DNA of 56,865 bases from Oscillibacter sp. 1-3 (GCF_000403435.2 NZ_KE159703.1:537071-593935), one strand, 5' to 3'; positions 32,558 to 41,971 are shown, numbered from the stretch's first letter. Notes: generated by a model from the sequence alone, not told the origin. Program-made: numbers and translations.

Positions 32558-33356
32558 CTATGCCGTTTCCCCGTTTTGTAAGTCGTTCAGCAGGGACGCG
32601 GGGAGTATTCCCACAAGGTCATAGGATATGTCAATCTGCTGTTCCCTGTGTCCGTTTGAAGTGTCCGCCATATGGACGTAAACTGCTTTCACCATGTCAT
32701 TCAGTACGGCGGGTGTCAGTTCGTCCATGTCGAAATACTCATGTACCTTGCTAATGAACCGTTCAATGTTCTCTGCCTGTTCTTCCTGTCGGTTAATTTC
32801 TTCATTCAGTTGCAACAGCTTTTCCCGCAGTTCTTCCTGCTCCTGTTCGTAATCGTCAGAGAGCATTTGAAATCTGCTGTCAGAAAGTTTACCATTTGCG
32901 TTATCTTCATAAATACGTTTAAACAATCGGTCAAGTTCCGCAATCCGGCGTTCCGCTTGCGTCAGTTGCCGCCGCTTTGCCGTCAACTCCCGTTTTGCGT
33001 CTGCTTTCTGTTTTGCGCCCATAGCCTTACGGAATTGTTCTTCATGGTTGGCTACACAGGCAATCGTCAGCCGGAGATGCGCAAACACACCCTGTTCCAA
33101 AACTACGGCGCGGATATAATGCGTCGGGCAGACTTCTTTTCCCTTGAGCCTTGAAGTGGAACATACAAAATGGTCTTGCCGCGCTTCAAAATTTTTGCCT
33201 GTGCAGTAGTACAGTTTTTCGCCACAGTCAGCACAGCGGACAATGCCGGAAAACATATTCGTCTTTCCCGTTCTTGTCGGGCGGCGTTTGTTCTTCCGTA
33301 ATTCCTGTACCCGCGCCCATGTGTCAGCATCTATGATTGCTTCATGGGCATTTTCA
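32558..33356 (-). pseudogene. Serine recombinase C-terminal half, cut at the inverted-repeat boundary
   Basis: The open frame begins at the junction (33356) with FENAHEAIIDADTWARVQEL, runs through the zinc-ribbon domain (FSGIVRCADCGEKLYYCTG; FVCSTSRLKGKEVCPTHYI) and coiled coil (ELTAKRRQLTQAERRIAELD), and ends LLNDLQNGETA. The catalytic and most of the recombinase domain are missing because the sequence changes abruptly to the 635-bp repeat at 33356. It once belonged to a Tn4451-type element. Confidence 0.85.
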
Positions 33357-33990
33357 AACCTTGTGTAGATAAAAAAGATACAGCCCGAAATCGGCAGAAT
33401 AAAATTTAGAAACAGCGGCTGAAACGGAACGTTTTGGAAAATAAAAGCACGAAAAAGTTGAGTTTTTCAAAACGGCCTTCCGTTTCAAGAAATTTACGCA
33501 CCAGAGATGCAAAAACAGGTTTCCCACAGACGGAGTAAAATCGCTGTCATCGTAATTACTTCCAAAGCAAATGATTGCTTTTTATGAGAATTCGGATACC
33601 TAAAATCTTAAAACACAGCAAATCGCCGCCCTCGCCTGCCAGAAACTATTTGGTGGGCCGAGGGCGGCTTTTTTATTTCAATAGCAAGGAGGAATCAGCA
33701 TGGCATACCGGCAAGTCTACTTTCGCATCCGCACCGACTGCTACAACTCCGGCTGGACAAGCGATGCCGACAGAACCGCATTCGAAAAGGAAAGCCGCCG
33801 CCTGTTCCAAGAGCTGGGGTGGACAGCTACCCTGGGGTACAACGGAGGTTGCGACACAGTCACCATGGGCCAGCAGGATCTCTACCTGCACCCCAGCAGC
33901 TTCAGCGGAGTGATAGATGAGGCCAGCATCCAGCCCCTGCAAGAGCAGCTATCGAAAGCGCGAACCTTCCGCTGCTATCACGTTGACCGC
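33356..33990 (+). repeat. 635-bp inverted repeat, left copy
   Basis: Matches the reverse complement of 41681-42315 over its full length without gaps that I could find, with about eight base differences. It contains a terminator-like hairpin and the first 97 codons of a conserved element gene. Left outer edge cuts a serine recombinase; inner edge at GTTGACCGC (33982-33990). Confidence 0.9.
33625..33674 (+). terminator. Terminator/attenuator inside left repeat
   Basis: GCCGCCCTCG (33625-33634) pairs with CGAGGGCGGC (33659-33668), followed by TTTTTTAT. It is 26 bp before the ATG at 33700, so it may be an attenuator of that gene. The same hairpin is present in the other copy at about 41997-42046. 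Confidence 0.7.
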
Positions 33991-34170
33991 GCATCAGCTT
34001 CTCATTCAGCACACCACATTATAGCACGCCGTACACTGGAAATGTGGGGCTTTACGCGAATCGGTCCCCAATATCCCCAATCCACAATCCGACTCACAGG
34101 ATCAGCCGCAGAAGAAGCAGTCCCTCTCGCCGCTTTGGACCAATGGTTAAAATTTCGATATATAAATTAG
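33700..34170 (+). CDS. Chimeric ORF: N-terminal 97 aa of an element protein plus unrelated tail
   Basis: 156 residues. The first 97 (MAYRQVYFRIRTDCYNSGWT to TFRCYHVDR) are identical, apart from a few changes, to the start of the gene on the minus strand at 41971, and have a good AAGGAGG site. The rest (ASASHSAHHIIARRTLEMWG to LKFRYIN) begins exactly at the inner edge of the repeat and matches nothing I recognise. The parent protein is longer (see 41171-41971), so this is most likely a truncated gene reading into foreign sequence. Whether the fusion is made is unknown. Confidence 0.5.
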   Translation: MAYRQVYFRIRTDCYNSGWTSDADRTAFEKESRRLFQELGWTATLGYNGGCDTVTMGQQDLYLHPSSFSGVIDEASIQPLQEQLSKARTFRCYHVDRASASHSAHHIIARRTLEMWGFTRIGPQYPQSTIRLTGSAAEEAVPLAALDQWLKFRYIN

Positions 34171-34439
34171 ATAACCATTTTTGATGTCCATTTCGTAAAG
34201 TGTGTGATTTAGGGTGTGAAATGCAGGTGGTTGGCCTGACAATTTATTTTATAATTAGGGTAAGAAGCCGGTCTCAAACGGTTTCGGCCAGCGAAAGCCG
34301 ATTTTTCCCAGAATGGAAGGATCCGCTGTGAAAACCTAACGGCCGATCGCGGTGATCGCCACACAGGCAGCACGCGCATCCGGCAAAGCTGTCAATACGC
34401 ACAGCAGGGGGTTACTAAACGATAGTGAGGAGTGCTACA
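34171..34439. other. Non-coding stretch upstream of regulator gene
   Basis: No gene is supported here. The stretch includes AATTTATTTTATAATTAGGG near 34240, an AT-rich block that could hold a promoter (TATAAT-like), and the regulator's Shine-Dalgarno-like GTGAGGAG near 34425. Nothing else stands out. Confidence 0.35.
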
Positions 34440-35223
34440 ATGAAAAATTCACGAAACGAACGGATCGTCTTGGATTCCTGGCGAAGATGCGCACAGGCGG
34501 GACTGTCGCCCGATTCCACCCGGCAGCTTTACCCGCTCTCGGATCAGCAGCTTAAAACGCTGTGTGAGCAGTCGCACAACAACATTTCCGCCTTTGAGTC
34601 CTGTGCGGTGCCCACCGCCGCCAGCCTGCCAAAAGCCTCCGCGTTTCTTCTGGTCAGCCAGCAGGGAATACTACTGAAAAAAAATACCTGAACTTCCGAT
34701 TTTCCGGCTTTTCAGACCTGGTTTCTCTTTTTCCGAGGCTCATGCGGGCACCAATGCCGTTGCCCTGTCCATTCGGCACAGTGAGCCGATGTGGACCTTC
34801 CCGCAGCAAAACTACTGCACCCTTTTAACGAACTGCACCCTGTACAGCGCCCCATTCACCCCTGATCGCTCCTCTGTCACGTTGGCCATTGTTACAAACC
34901 AAAAGCAGATATCCGACTGGCCTCCCGTGCTGCTCCGGCAGCTGATCGGCAGCATGTCGCTGGAGCTTCGGCAGGTGACAAGCTCCCACATCCGCCAGAA
35001 AACGGAGTCCATCCATTTAACCGCGCGTCAGCGGACGATTCTTTTGTGTATCGCCGGAGGCATGACCGACCGGCAGATCGCGGCCGACCTGCACATCACC
35101 CAGGAAACCGTGCAGTACCACAAAAAGAACCTGTACCGCCAGCTGGACGCCGAAAACGCTGTGCGGGCCGTAGTCAAAGCACTACAGCTGGGGCTGCTCT
35201 CGCTGGAAGATCTCCCGGTTTAG
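34440..35223 (+). pseudogene. GAF-type sensor / LuxR HTH regulator, frame broken at an A8 tract
   Basis: The first frame (ATG 34440) starts MKNSRNERIVLDSWRRCAQA, the pattern at the start of AcoR/NorR-type activators, and stops at 34691. Deleting one A in the 8-A run at 34677-34684 joins it to ELPIFRLFRPGFSFSEAHAG, TNAVALSIRHSEPM (the SE-GTNA motif of such GAF domains) and a C-terminal LuxR helix-turn-helix (LTARQRTILLCIAGGMTDRQ; ITQETVQYHKKNLYRQL). So a sigma-54-activator-like sensor is fused to a LuxR output domain. The A8 could be a mutation, sequencing error or slippage site that allows some full-length product. It probably controls the genes at 35390-37624. Confidence 0.7.
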
Positions 35224-35389
35224 GCGGATCCGGACTGCGGAAACTGGTAGGATTCTGCATCGCTCAGGCAAAACTACTGAAATTAGGGAATTGAAAAAGC
35301 TTTGCGGATTTTACATAATTAGCATGTGGTTTGAACCAAAGACACCTCGTATAAGCCCGGGCAGCTCACAAGTAAGGTAGGAGGTTTTT

Positions 35390-36010
35390 ATGAGCAGCAA
35401 TGTGAACATCAAATATGTCAACCACTCCATGAATCTGGATCAGCCGTCTGTATTCGTATTCACCAAAAACGAGATCCCCAGCTTCGACGCCCTGCGGGAG
35501 GGCGTGGCCTGGCGTGTGATTAACAAGGTCGGGCGCGGCTCCTCCTGCGACTTCACCTTCCCCATCTCCACTGAAATCAGCGCCTCCTGGAACGACGGCT
35601 GCTGCCGGACGGCTATGCTGCCCGCAGTCATCGGCAGCCGCTTCTGCGTCGCCAAGGACAGCACCGGCATTGTCCTTCGATCCGATGGAAACGCCTCCAG
35701 CACGACCTCCATTGACGTTTGCAGCGACATCCAGACCCCCGGCGGCGTCAGCGTCAGCCTGTATAAGGACGGCCGCGTGGTCATGACCAAACAGGTCGTG
35801 TCCTACAATCAGAAGGCGACCTTCGTGCTGCATCCCAAGCTGTATTGGGGCCTGGCCTCCGAGATCCAGGAGGGCGATCAGCTCAGCTCCGCGGTCCTCA
35901 ACTCGGACAGCTTTTTCGAGCAAGACCTGGAAGGCGTGTCTGAGGTGACGGTGGGCCTGTACGGGAATCCCGAGGAAGGCTATCGCTTTGAGGTCGAAAG
36001 CCAGAAGTAA
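35390..36010 (+). CDS. Uncharacterised 206-aa protein of the nitrilase cassette
   Basis: 206 residues from ATG 35390 with AGGAGG upstream. Starts MSSNVNIKYVNHSMNLDQPS; next VFVFTKNEIPSFDALREGVA; contains several Cys (SSCDFTF, DGCCRTAML, RFCVAKD) and a strand-rich C-terminal half (LYKDGRVVMTKQVVSYNQKA). No signal peptide or membrane segment. The pattern suggests an all-beta fold, but I do not recognise a family. It lies between the GAF-LuxR regulator and the nitrilase-like gene, followed by a terminator, and is probably regulated with them. Confidence 0.65.
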   Translation: MSSNVNIKYVNHSMNLDQPSVFVFTKNEIPSFDALREGVAWRVINKVGRGSSCDFTFPISTEISASWNDGCCRTAMLPAVIGSRFCVAKDSTGIVLRSDGNASSTTSIDVCSDIQTPGGVSVSLYKDGRVVMTKQVVSYNQKATFVLHPKLYWGLASEIQEGDQLSSAVLNSDSFFEQDLEGVSEVTVGLYGNPEEGYRFEVESQK

Positions 36011-36072
36011 GCCCGCGCCTTTGGATACCCGCTTATCGCTGCCGGAGCGGCGCTCCAGCGCTGTTTGAGGAA

Positions 36073-36127
36073 AGCCAGTCCCTCCCGGGAAGGCCGGCCG
36101 TCAGCCCGGGAAGAGACTGGCCTTTTT
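36073..36127 (+). terminator. Terminator/attenuator between the two cassette genes
   Basis: GCCAGTC (36074-36080) and CTCCCGGG pair with CCCGGGAAG and GACTGGC (36115-36121), followed by CTTTTTC. It would end most transcripts of the 206-aa gene, giving less read-through into the nitrilase-like gene. Confidence 0.75.
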
Positions 36128-36196
36128 CTGTCTGGCCGCCGCGCCAACAGCTGCGCGGCGTGCCAGAGCGATTTGGATAGAAACGGAGTTGAATAT

Positions 36197-37624
36197 ATGC
36201 CAGAATATTCAAAAGTACAGTTTATCGCATGGGAGATCTACACCGGGGCGGTATATGGGCCGTCGGGCTCGGACCATTATGCCGGCCTCGCTCCGGCGGC
36301 GGATGACCGGCGGTTTCATGTGCTCAGTCAATGCCTGGATATCATGGCGCGCGTCGAGTTCACCCGCCGGGCCATTGAGACGGCCTATAAAAATGCGCAG
36401 GCGGATTCCGAAACACTGAAAATCTTTATGGCGCCGGAGTTCCTCTACAGAGGGGCGGCAGGGGCGTACTTCTACGACCTGCTGAACGGCTGGGAGAAGG
36501 CGCCCGCCTCCTTTGGCCCCCTGCCCGCTTATTTTAAAGGGCCTTGGGGCGGCCTGTTTGGCGAGCTGCGGTCATTGGCGGCAGAGGAGCGGTTCCAGGA
36601 CTGGGTCTTTGTATTCGGCAGCGCCATAGGCGCCAGCTTTCCCCTCTCCTCCGTGATTCCCGGCGATCCCCGCTTTTCCGCTGCCACGGGCTGTAACATA
36701 GCGCTGATCCAATGCGGCGGCAGTACGCCGCGGCAGCGCGACGCCTGCTACTTCACCGAAAAGCACCTGAAGTCTGCCATTGACTTCGTGAACTTCACCC
36801 TGCGGAATGCCACGCCGCGGATACTCACCGATCAGGATATCGCCCATGGCAGCCAGCCCACCTGGAGAATTCTGGACCGCTTGATCCAGGAGGACCCCAA
36901 CGGTCTGGGCGGCTCCCTGTTCCGGTTTCCCCACCTCCGCAGAAGCGGCGGGCAGATCCTCCAGTTCGGCCTTGAGCTATGCCTGGACCACTGCGTGGGC
37001 TATGTCACCGCCGGCGGCGCGCCCTCGCCCACCGGCCGGCTGGCTACAGGCACAACCCTGGTGGATATCCAGCTTGTGCCCTCCTGCGGGATGTCGCTGA
37101 TTCCGACCTCCCTCGCCCTCGGCCCTCGGAGCGGTCCGCGGAATTTCTCCTATGCCTTCAACTGCGATGGACTGATCCCGATAGGCGGCAGCGGCCATGA
37201 CCGTAATACGCACATTCAGCTCTGGAACGAGCTTGAGAGCGGGGAAGGCTACCAAGCAAATGAAGTGGCGGTCATTCGGAGAGGCTATGCCGAAGCGGGG
37301 CATATCCCCGTCGATGCCGCCGCCGCGGATCTGTCGGCGCTGGCTCCGGCCGAGGAAATCCCGTACACCCTCAGGATCGATGTGCAAAACATTTTGGCCG
37401 GCGACCTCTGGCGCAGCCACGACCCCTTCCGGACAGGCCAAAACAACCACGGGCAATTCTGGCCCCACGGACCCGGCTTCATCCGCACGCTGGACCCCCA
37501 GCCATTGGCGGAGGCCCGTGAATCCCCGGCTCCATCCGCAAATACGGCAGGGCCGTCCCTGCCGCTGCATGAGCATCCCACCACTGCCCTGAAGGCGCTG
37601 GCCAGCGGGGAGGAAACGAGCTGA
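36197..37624 (+). CDS. Divergent nitrilase-superfamily (CN hydrolase) protein
   Basis: 475 residues from ATG 36197. It carries the three expected catalytic residues in order: Glu81 (IFMAPEFLYRG), Lys189 (CYFTEKHLKS) and Cys262 (QFGLELCLDH). These match the Glu-Lys-Cys triad of nitrilases/amidases, which form a thioester on Cys to hydrolyse or transfer from amides or nitriles. The spacing is wider than usual and the chain is longer than the usual 260-330 residues, with an extra Pro-rich C-terminus (PAPSANTAGPSLPLHE). No signal peptide. The partner 206-aa gene and the regulator upstream suggest a small-molecule amide substrate, which is inference. Confidence 0.7.
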   Translation: MPEYSKVQFIAWEIYTGAVYGPSGSDHYAGLAPAADDRRFHVLSQCLDIMARVEFTRRAIETAYKNAQADSETLKIFMAPEFLYRGAAGAYFYDLLNGWEKAPASFGPLPAYFKGPWGGLFGELRSLAAEERFQDWVFVFGSAIGASFPLSSVIPGDPRFSAATGCNIALIQCGGSTPRQRDACYFTEKHLKSAIDFVNFTLRNATPRILTDQDIAHGSQPTWRILDRLIQEDPNGLGGSLFRFPHLRRSGGQILQFGLELCLDHCVGYVTAGGAPSPTGRLATGTTLVDIQLVPSCGMSLIPTSLALGPRSGPRNFSYAFNCDGLIPIGGSGHDRNTHIQLWNELESGEGYQANEVAVIRRGYAEAGHIPVDAAAADLSALAPAEEIPYTLRIDVQNILAGDLWRSHDPFRTGQNNHGQFWPHGPGFIRTLDPQPLAEARESPAPSANTAGPSLPLHEHPTTALKALASGEETS

Positions 37625-37820
37625 GCTGTGCGCGGCGGTCTGATCCACCGTGCAAAGCGGCGCGGCTGAAGCAAGGCCGCGGCCTCAATCTAACAGTTTT
37701 TTACCGTCAGAGAGTCCCCACCCCTCTGGCGCCCTCGGAGCGGCCGGTAATTTTCGTCCGTTCCGGGGGCTGCTTTTGGGCATTTTCAGCACTGCGATGC
37801 GATATTCTACGCCCCAAAAG

Positions 37821-39161
37821 CTATATCCCCAGCATGACCGACGAATGGAATACCTCCGCCTCATGGGTAAACTCCACGCCGCCGGAATACTTTTCCGCAA
37901 TCGCCTCCACGCTGGCCAGGCCAAAGCCGCTGTGCTGGTCTTTGGTGGACAGATAGCGGCCTGCCTCCATTTTTACGGTTCCGTTAAAGCCGTTGTCCAC
38001 GGTGACAGCCAGCATGTTCCCGAAGCAGGCCATGTTGAAGCGGATAAAACGGGCCTCGCCCTCCACCAGAAGCGCGGCGTCAAACGCGTTTTCCAGCAGG
38101 TTCCCGATCAGAACAGACAGATCAATATCCTGGACGGCCAGATCTGCCGGGATCGCAATACGCGCTGAAAAGCAGATATCCTGCTCCGCCGACAGCATTC
38201 GATAATAGTCGGCCACCGTGTTCACCACGGCGTTATCGCACAGCTTGGGGATTTCGAGTTCCTTCGTGACTAGCAGGTAATGGTCCAAATACTGCTCCGC
38301 CTGCTTTACGTTCCCGCCTTGGAGGAAGCCCTGTATCGTAATCATATGATGTTTGAGATCATGGCGCATCCGCCGGGTTGCCTCCATATTGTTGCTGATC
38401 CGGCGGTATTGCTCCACCTGAAGGGAGAGCTGACAATGCAGCTCGTCATATTTCCGCTGGGCGCTCATTTTCTCATGGGTGATGTCCAATAGCTTGAAGC
38501 AGATGCCGTTCATCGCAAAAATTGAGATAAGCAGAGCGATATAGAGAAGCAAATTCATTGGCTCATAAAGATTGAGGTAGCCGAAGCAGATCAGGCCGCT
38601 GGACAGCGCCACGCACAAAACGATGGACAGCGTGGATATGTAGATGCTCTCCCTGTTCGTAAAGCTGTCCGCCATGATTTGGTAGTGCCGCTTGAGGACG
38701 AAAAACAAAACGGGCAGGAACACCGCGGCCGCCAGAAGCAGAATCAGCGGCGCACGGCCCAGGTATGGCAGCCCGTCGCTTCTGCCCATATACAGCCTTG
38801 TGGCAATCGCGTTGCTGATGGACGTGATGATAAACGCTCCGCTCAGAACGTAGGAGAACACAAACAGCTTTTTCGGCCATGAAGCGGTTACGGCGTACAA
38901 ATACCACAGGAAGCAGAAAATCAGGCTCACAAAAAAAGCCATGTTGACCTTGACAAACAGCCAGGGGTCGGAGGCCGACGCACGGTGCAGCGCACATCCT
39001 GTCAGCGCGAACGCCGCCGCAAGCCCCGCAAACAGAATCAGCATAACGGCCCCGGTTTTCCGGAGGGGAAAGCGAAGCTGCCCCGCAAAAGGCTGAATGC
39101 ACAGGAGCGCAAAGGGCCCAATCTGTATCAGCCAGCCGAAAAACAGTCTCCAAAAGATCAC
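37821..39161 (-). CDS. AgrC/LytS-type sensor histidine kinase (GHKL)
   Basis: 446 residues. The N-terminal half (about 1-215) has six or more membrane spans (IQIGPFALLCIQPF; MLILFAGLAAAFALTG; FVSLIFCFLWYLYAV and others). A coiled linker is followed by the histidine motif RRMRHDLKHHM, a GHKL ATPase N-box LIGNLLENAFDAALL and the G-box DQHSGFGLASV. This is the layout of peptide-sensing kinases of the AgrC/ComD type. It overlaps the response regulator gene by 4 bp. No agrB/agrD-type peptide gene is visible, so its signal is unknown. Confidence 0.88.
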   Translation of the reverse strand: MIFWRLFFGWLIQIGPFALLCIQPFAGQLRFPLRKTGAVMLILFAGLAAAFALTGCALHRASASDPWLFVKVNMAFFVSLIFCFLWYLYAVTASWPKKLFVFSYVLSGAFIITSISNAIATRLYMGRSDGLPYLGRAPLILLLAAAVFLPVLFFVLKRHYQIMADSFTNRESIYISTLSIVLCVALSSGLICFGYLNLYEPMNLLLYIALLISIFAMNGICFKLLDITHEKMSAQRKYDELHCQLSLQVEQYRRISNNMEATRRMRHDLKHHMITIQGFLQGGNVKQAEQYLDHYLLVTKELEIPKLCDNAVVNTVADYYRMLSAEQDICFSARIAIPADLAVQDIDLSVLIGNLLENAFDAALLVEGEARFIRFNMACFGNMLAVTVDNGFNGTVKMEAGRYLSTKDQHSGFGLASVEAIAEKYSGGVEFTHEAEVFHSSVMLGI

Positions 39162-39871
39162 TCCTCAGCCCTCCTCGCTAAACGAAAGAGAAAGCTTTGA
39201 TACTGTCTTTTCAGCTCGGTCCGATTGCCCCTGGACAGCATGATCTCTGTGCCGCCTGCTAAAATCACCCGGTCAAACAGGAAGGACTCCACAAACCGCA
39301 TATTCACCACATAGCTGCGCTGCGCCCGCAGGAAAGCATCGTCCAGCTGCTCAAACAGCGCGTCCAGAGAGGTATAGGTGCGGAAGTCGCTTTTGGCGGT
39401 ATGTACAATGCACAGCTTGTTCAGCACTTCGATAAACACGATCTGCTCCATCGGCACCGGAATCGTTCCCTGATTCGTCTTTATCACCAGGCTTTTCCGG
39501 GGAGGTTCCCCCAGCCGCATCAGGCACCGCTCCATCGCCTCCGCCACAGACTGGGCGCTCAGCGGCTTCGTGAGATAGTGGGCGGCGTTCAGCCGGAAGG
39601 CTTCCACGGCATACTCCCGGCTGACGGTGGTGAACACGATCTGCTGGCGGGCCAGGGCACCGGCCCGCTCCGCCGCCTCCATCCCGTTCATGCCGGGCAG
39701 GTAGATGTCCATAAAAAGAATGTCATACCGCTGAGCCGACGCCAAAAAATCCTCCCCGCCGGAAAATACATCTATGACGGCCTCCAGCCTCTTTTTTTCG
39801 CAAAATGCCTGGACCATCTCCCGCAGCAGGAGCAGCTCGTTCTTTTCATCATCACACAAAGCGATATGCAA
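39158..39871 (-). CDS. LytTR-family response regulator (TTG start)
   Basis: 237 residues from TTG 39871, seven bases after GGGGAG: (M)HIALCDDEKNELLLL. The receiver domain has the acidic pocket (CDDEKN), phospho-acceptor Asp in ILFMDIYLPGMNG and Lys in HYLTKPLS. The C-terminal LytTR domain (about 135-237) contains IPVPMEQIVFIEVLNKLCIV, RAQRSYVVNMRFV and SRGNRTELKRQYQSFL. LytTR proteins bind direct repeats upstream of targets. The stop overlaps the kinase start, giving translational coupling. Confidence 0.9.
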   Translation of the reverse strand: MHIALCDDEKNELLLLREMVQAFCEKKRLEAVIDVFSGGEDFLASAQRYDILFMDIYLPGMNGMEAAERAGALARQQIVFTTVSREYAVEAFRLNAAHYLTKPLSAQSVAEAMERCLMRLGEPPRKSLVIKTNQGTIPVPMEQIVFIEVLNKLCIVHTAKSDFRTYTSLDALFEQLDDAFLRAQRSYVVNMRFVESFLFDRVILAGGTEIMLSRGNRTELKRQYQSFLFRLARRAEE

Positions 39872-39969
39872 ATCAATCTCCCCTTCTGACCGGCGGCGCA
39901 AAATACCTGACGTGGCCTGTCAGTATGAGCCGGTGCGCGGCTTTTGGCCGGTCAGCGCCCCAGTACTGC

Positions 39970-40004
39970 AAAAACCCCTGTGTCCGTACCAACACAGGAG
40001 TTTT
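39970..40004. terminator. Hairpin upstream of the response regulator gene
   Basis: AAAACCCCTGTGT pairs with ACACAGGAGTTTT around CCGTACCA. It lies in the leader of the minus-strand two-component operon, between an AT-rich promoter region near 40200 (TATAATATAAA on the minus strand) and the TTG start, so it may attenuate transcription. Bases 40005-40336 contain no gene I can support. Confidence 0.55.
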
Positions 40005-40336
40005 GGGCGGCTCACCGGATTCCTTGCTGCCGGTATTTGAAACTCAGGCCATCGGAGTCAGGGACGGGCGAATTCCAATCGACACGGACGAATCCAACGG
40101 CACCGCCGGGAGGGGCTGGCGGTGCCGAGCCGCCTGTCCGCTCAGCCGGATCAATCGGAGTAAGGCGGAAGCATTGCTGTACCCTGGATAAGCCTTTTTA
40201 CAGTTTATATTATAACACAACAGATAAAAATTTCCATACTGATTTGACAAAAACAATATGCCTTTCCGCAAATATGATTTGTTTGTAAAGCTGACCGCTG
40301 AAGCATTTTTCCGGCAAGTATTTACAGGGCCTTGGC

Positions 40337-40705
40337 TTACAAGAACGCCTCCGAGACAGGCCCATCGGTCGAGGCCCGGTTCAAAGCCATGCGCATGCCG
40401 GCTCCGCAGAGGATTCCCTCAAGCCGTTTCCGCATTTTGCCGGGGGAAATCCTTTCGACCTCCGCTATTTGCGAAAAACAGAGCAGGGCGGCTGCCAGGT
40501 TTGCGAGCCGATCCAGCAGCGCTGAAAGCCGATGGTTCATATGGCCCCACTCCCGTTTGATCTCGCTCTTCTCATCCAGATACAGGCGGAGAAATTCCAA
40601 AAAGTCCCTGTCATCGCGGATCGGCATGATTTCCTTGAATTTGCCGTCGGCCAAGTCCCTGAAGTCCGCAACCTGCCCGCCTGTGCAGATGCTACACAGA
40701 ATCAC
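40337..40705 (-). CDS. Small uncharacterised protein with CSIC motif (GTG start)
   Basis: 122 residues from GTG 40705, five bases after AGAAAGG: (M)ILCSICTGGQVADFRDLADG, KFKEIMPIRDDRDFLEFLRL, then YLDEKSEIKREWGHMNHRLS and a helical tail. The first part resembles small ORFs found in Clostridia mobile elements (ILCSICTGEQVAGFKD); the Cys-x2-Cys could bind metal. The tail from GHMNHRLS on has a different character and may be foreign. Function unknown. Confidence 0.5.
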   Translation of the reverse strand: MILCSICTGGQVADFRDLADGKFKEIMPIRDDRDFLEFLRLYLDEKSEIKREWGHMNHRLSALLDRLANLAAALLCFSQIAEVERISPGKMRKRLEGILCGAGMRMALNRASTDGPVSEAFL

Positions 40706-40841
40706 AGGAACCTTTCTGCCTTTATAACCAAGTTTCCCCGACTTGCCCCGGTTATTTCGTTTTCCCGCTTTTCGGAACTTGTAGACAAAGCCCTGGAGAA
40801 AATACGGAAGATGCTGGGGAAAAGCAAGGCCGTACAAGCAT

Positions 40842-41141
40842 ATGCTCTCCCCGGTATTGTTGTCCGCAGTCGGCACAGATGGCGTTCATGGTTATGTTCG
40901 TGAGGCAGACTTAAATCCCTATGTTGCCACAAGGCAGGATGCGATAGCCTATATGTCCAAGCTAGAAGAAAACCGGGTCCTTCCGATCTATGATAAAGAC
41001 GGGAATGTGATTGGAACTTTTGTGCTGGACGGCTCTTTCATCAGCGGAACAGCAGCCAAGGAACTGGAGCGCGCAAAGGCAACAGCGGCGGCAAAGCCGG
41101 GGGCGGAAACACGCCAATCTGTAATTGTGAAGCAAGTATAG
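40842..41141 (+). pseudogene. C-terminal fragment of an anti-sigma/peptidase-like protein
   Basis: About 95 residues: AVGTDGVHGYVREADLNPYV, ATRQDAIAYMSKLEENRVLP, IYDKDGNVIGTFVLDGSFIS. The 'GTDG-GYVR-DL' and 'IPVYD-GN-IGTF' motifs recur at the C-termini of secreted or membrane proteins of Clostridia (for example M56 peptidase-type sensors). There is no ribosome site at a suitable start and upstream sequence is unrelated, so it is a fragment left by rearrangement. Confidence 0.5.
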
Positions 41142-41170
41142 CTGGAAAGCATAGAGAAAGCTATTCACCA

Positions 41171-41971
41171 TTACCAACAATGATTGGGAGACAAACCAAG
41201 CATAAGCACCAATGTGAACAGGCAGGGGAAGAAAAAGCCGCCCCCAGCCTGTGACCGTCCTACAGGCAGGGGCCAGCCGGTTTTCGCCCCTTTTTCTTTT
41301 TGGGCGCCTTGTTTTCCTGGTTCTCCATGGTGATGCCCATCGACCTGTGCGGCAGGCTGACGGGAGATGCCACGTTCTTTATTGGTGGCGGTTCGGATGC
41401 CCTCGCCGTAAGACGTCTTGGCAGAGACCAGCCAGCCCTTCTGGAGCAGTTCGTCCATCAGTTCAGCCACAAACTGATTCCCGATCTTATTGCGTCCGTC
41501 TTTGTCACACAGACGGCGGATCTTAAAGTGTTCCGCGACATGGATCGCAACAGGGTCTACAATGTAAAGATTGCTGCGCTTTGTCCTGCATTTTTCCAGG
41601 ACATAACTTGTGATCTCATCCCGCTTGGCCTCCAGCTCCGCCCGATACGCTTCATCGCTCAGATCCCGGTATTACTCATAGCGGTCAACGTGATAGCAGC
41701 GGAAGGTTCGCGCTTTCGATAGCTGCTCTTGCAGGGGCTGGATGCTGGCCTCATCTATCACTCCGCTGAAGCTGCTGGGGTGCAGGTAGAGATCCTGCTG
41801 GCCCATGGTGACTGTGTCGCAACCTCCGTTGTACCCCAGGGTAGCTGTCCACCCCAGCTCTTGGAACAGGCGGCGGCTTTCCTTTTCGAATGCAGTTCTG
41901 CCGGCATCGCTTGTCCAGCCGGAGTTGTAGCAGTCGGTGCGGATGCGAAAGTAGACTTGCCGGTATGCCAT
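41171..41971 (-). pseudogene. Conserved element protein with in-frame TAA at codon 100
   Basis: The minus-strand frame starts MAYRQVYFRIRTDCYNSGWT, reaches YHVDRYE and meets TAA. Reading through, it continues in frame as YRDLSDEAYRAELEAKRDEI, EKCRTKRSNLYIVDPVAIHV, NKIGNQFVAELMDELLQKGW and a basic C-terminus to 41171. So a 266-residue protein is broken by one nonsense codon. The first 97 codons lie in the right copy of the inverted repeat; the left copy (33700) is truncated. The family is common on Clostridia ICEs; function unknown. A full-length read-through product would need TAA suppression. Confidence 0.75.

Noticed and set aside
33700..34170. The 156-aa chimeric ORF as a new fusion gene
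   Set aside because: The fusion point is exactly the repeat edge and the tail has no recognisable content; more likely a truncated gene reading into foreign DNA.
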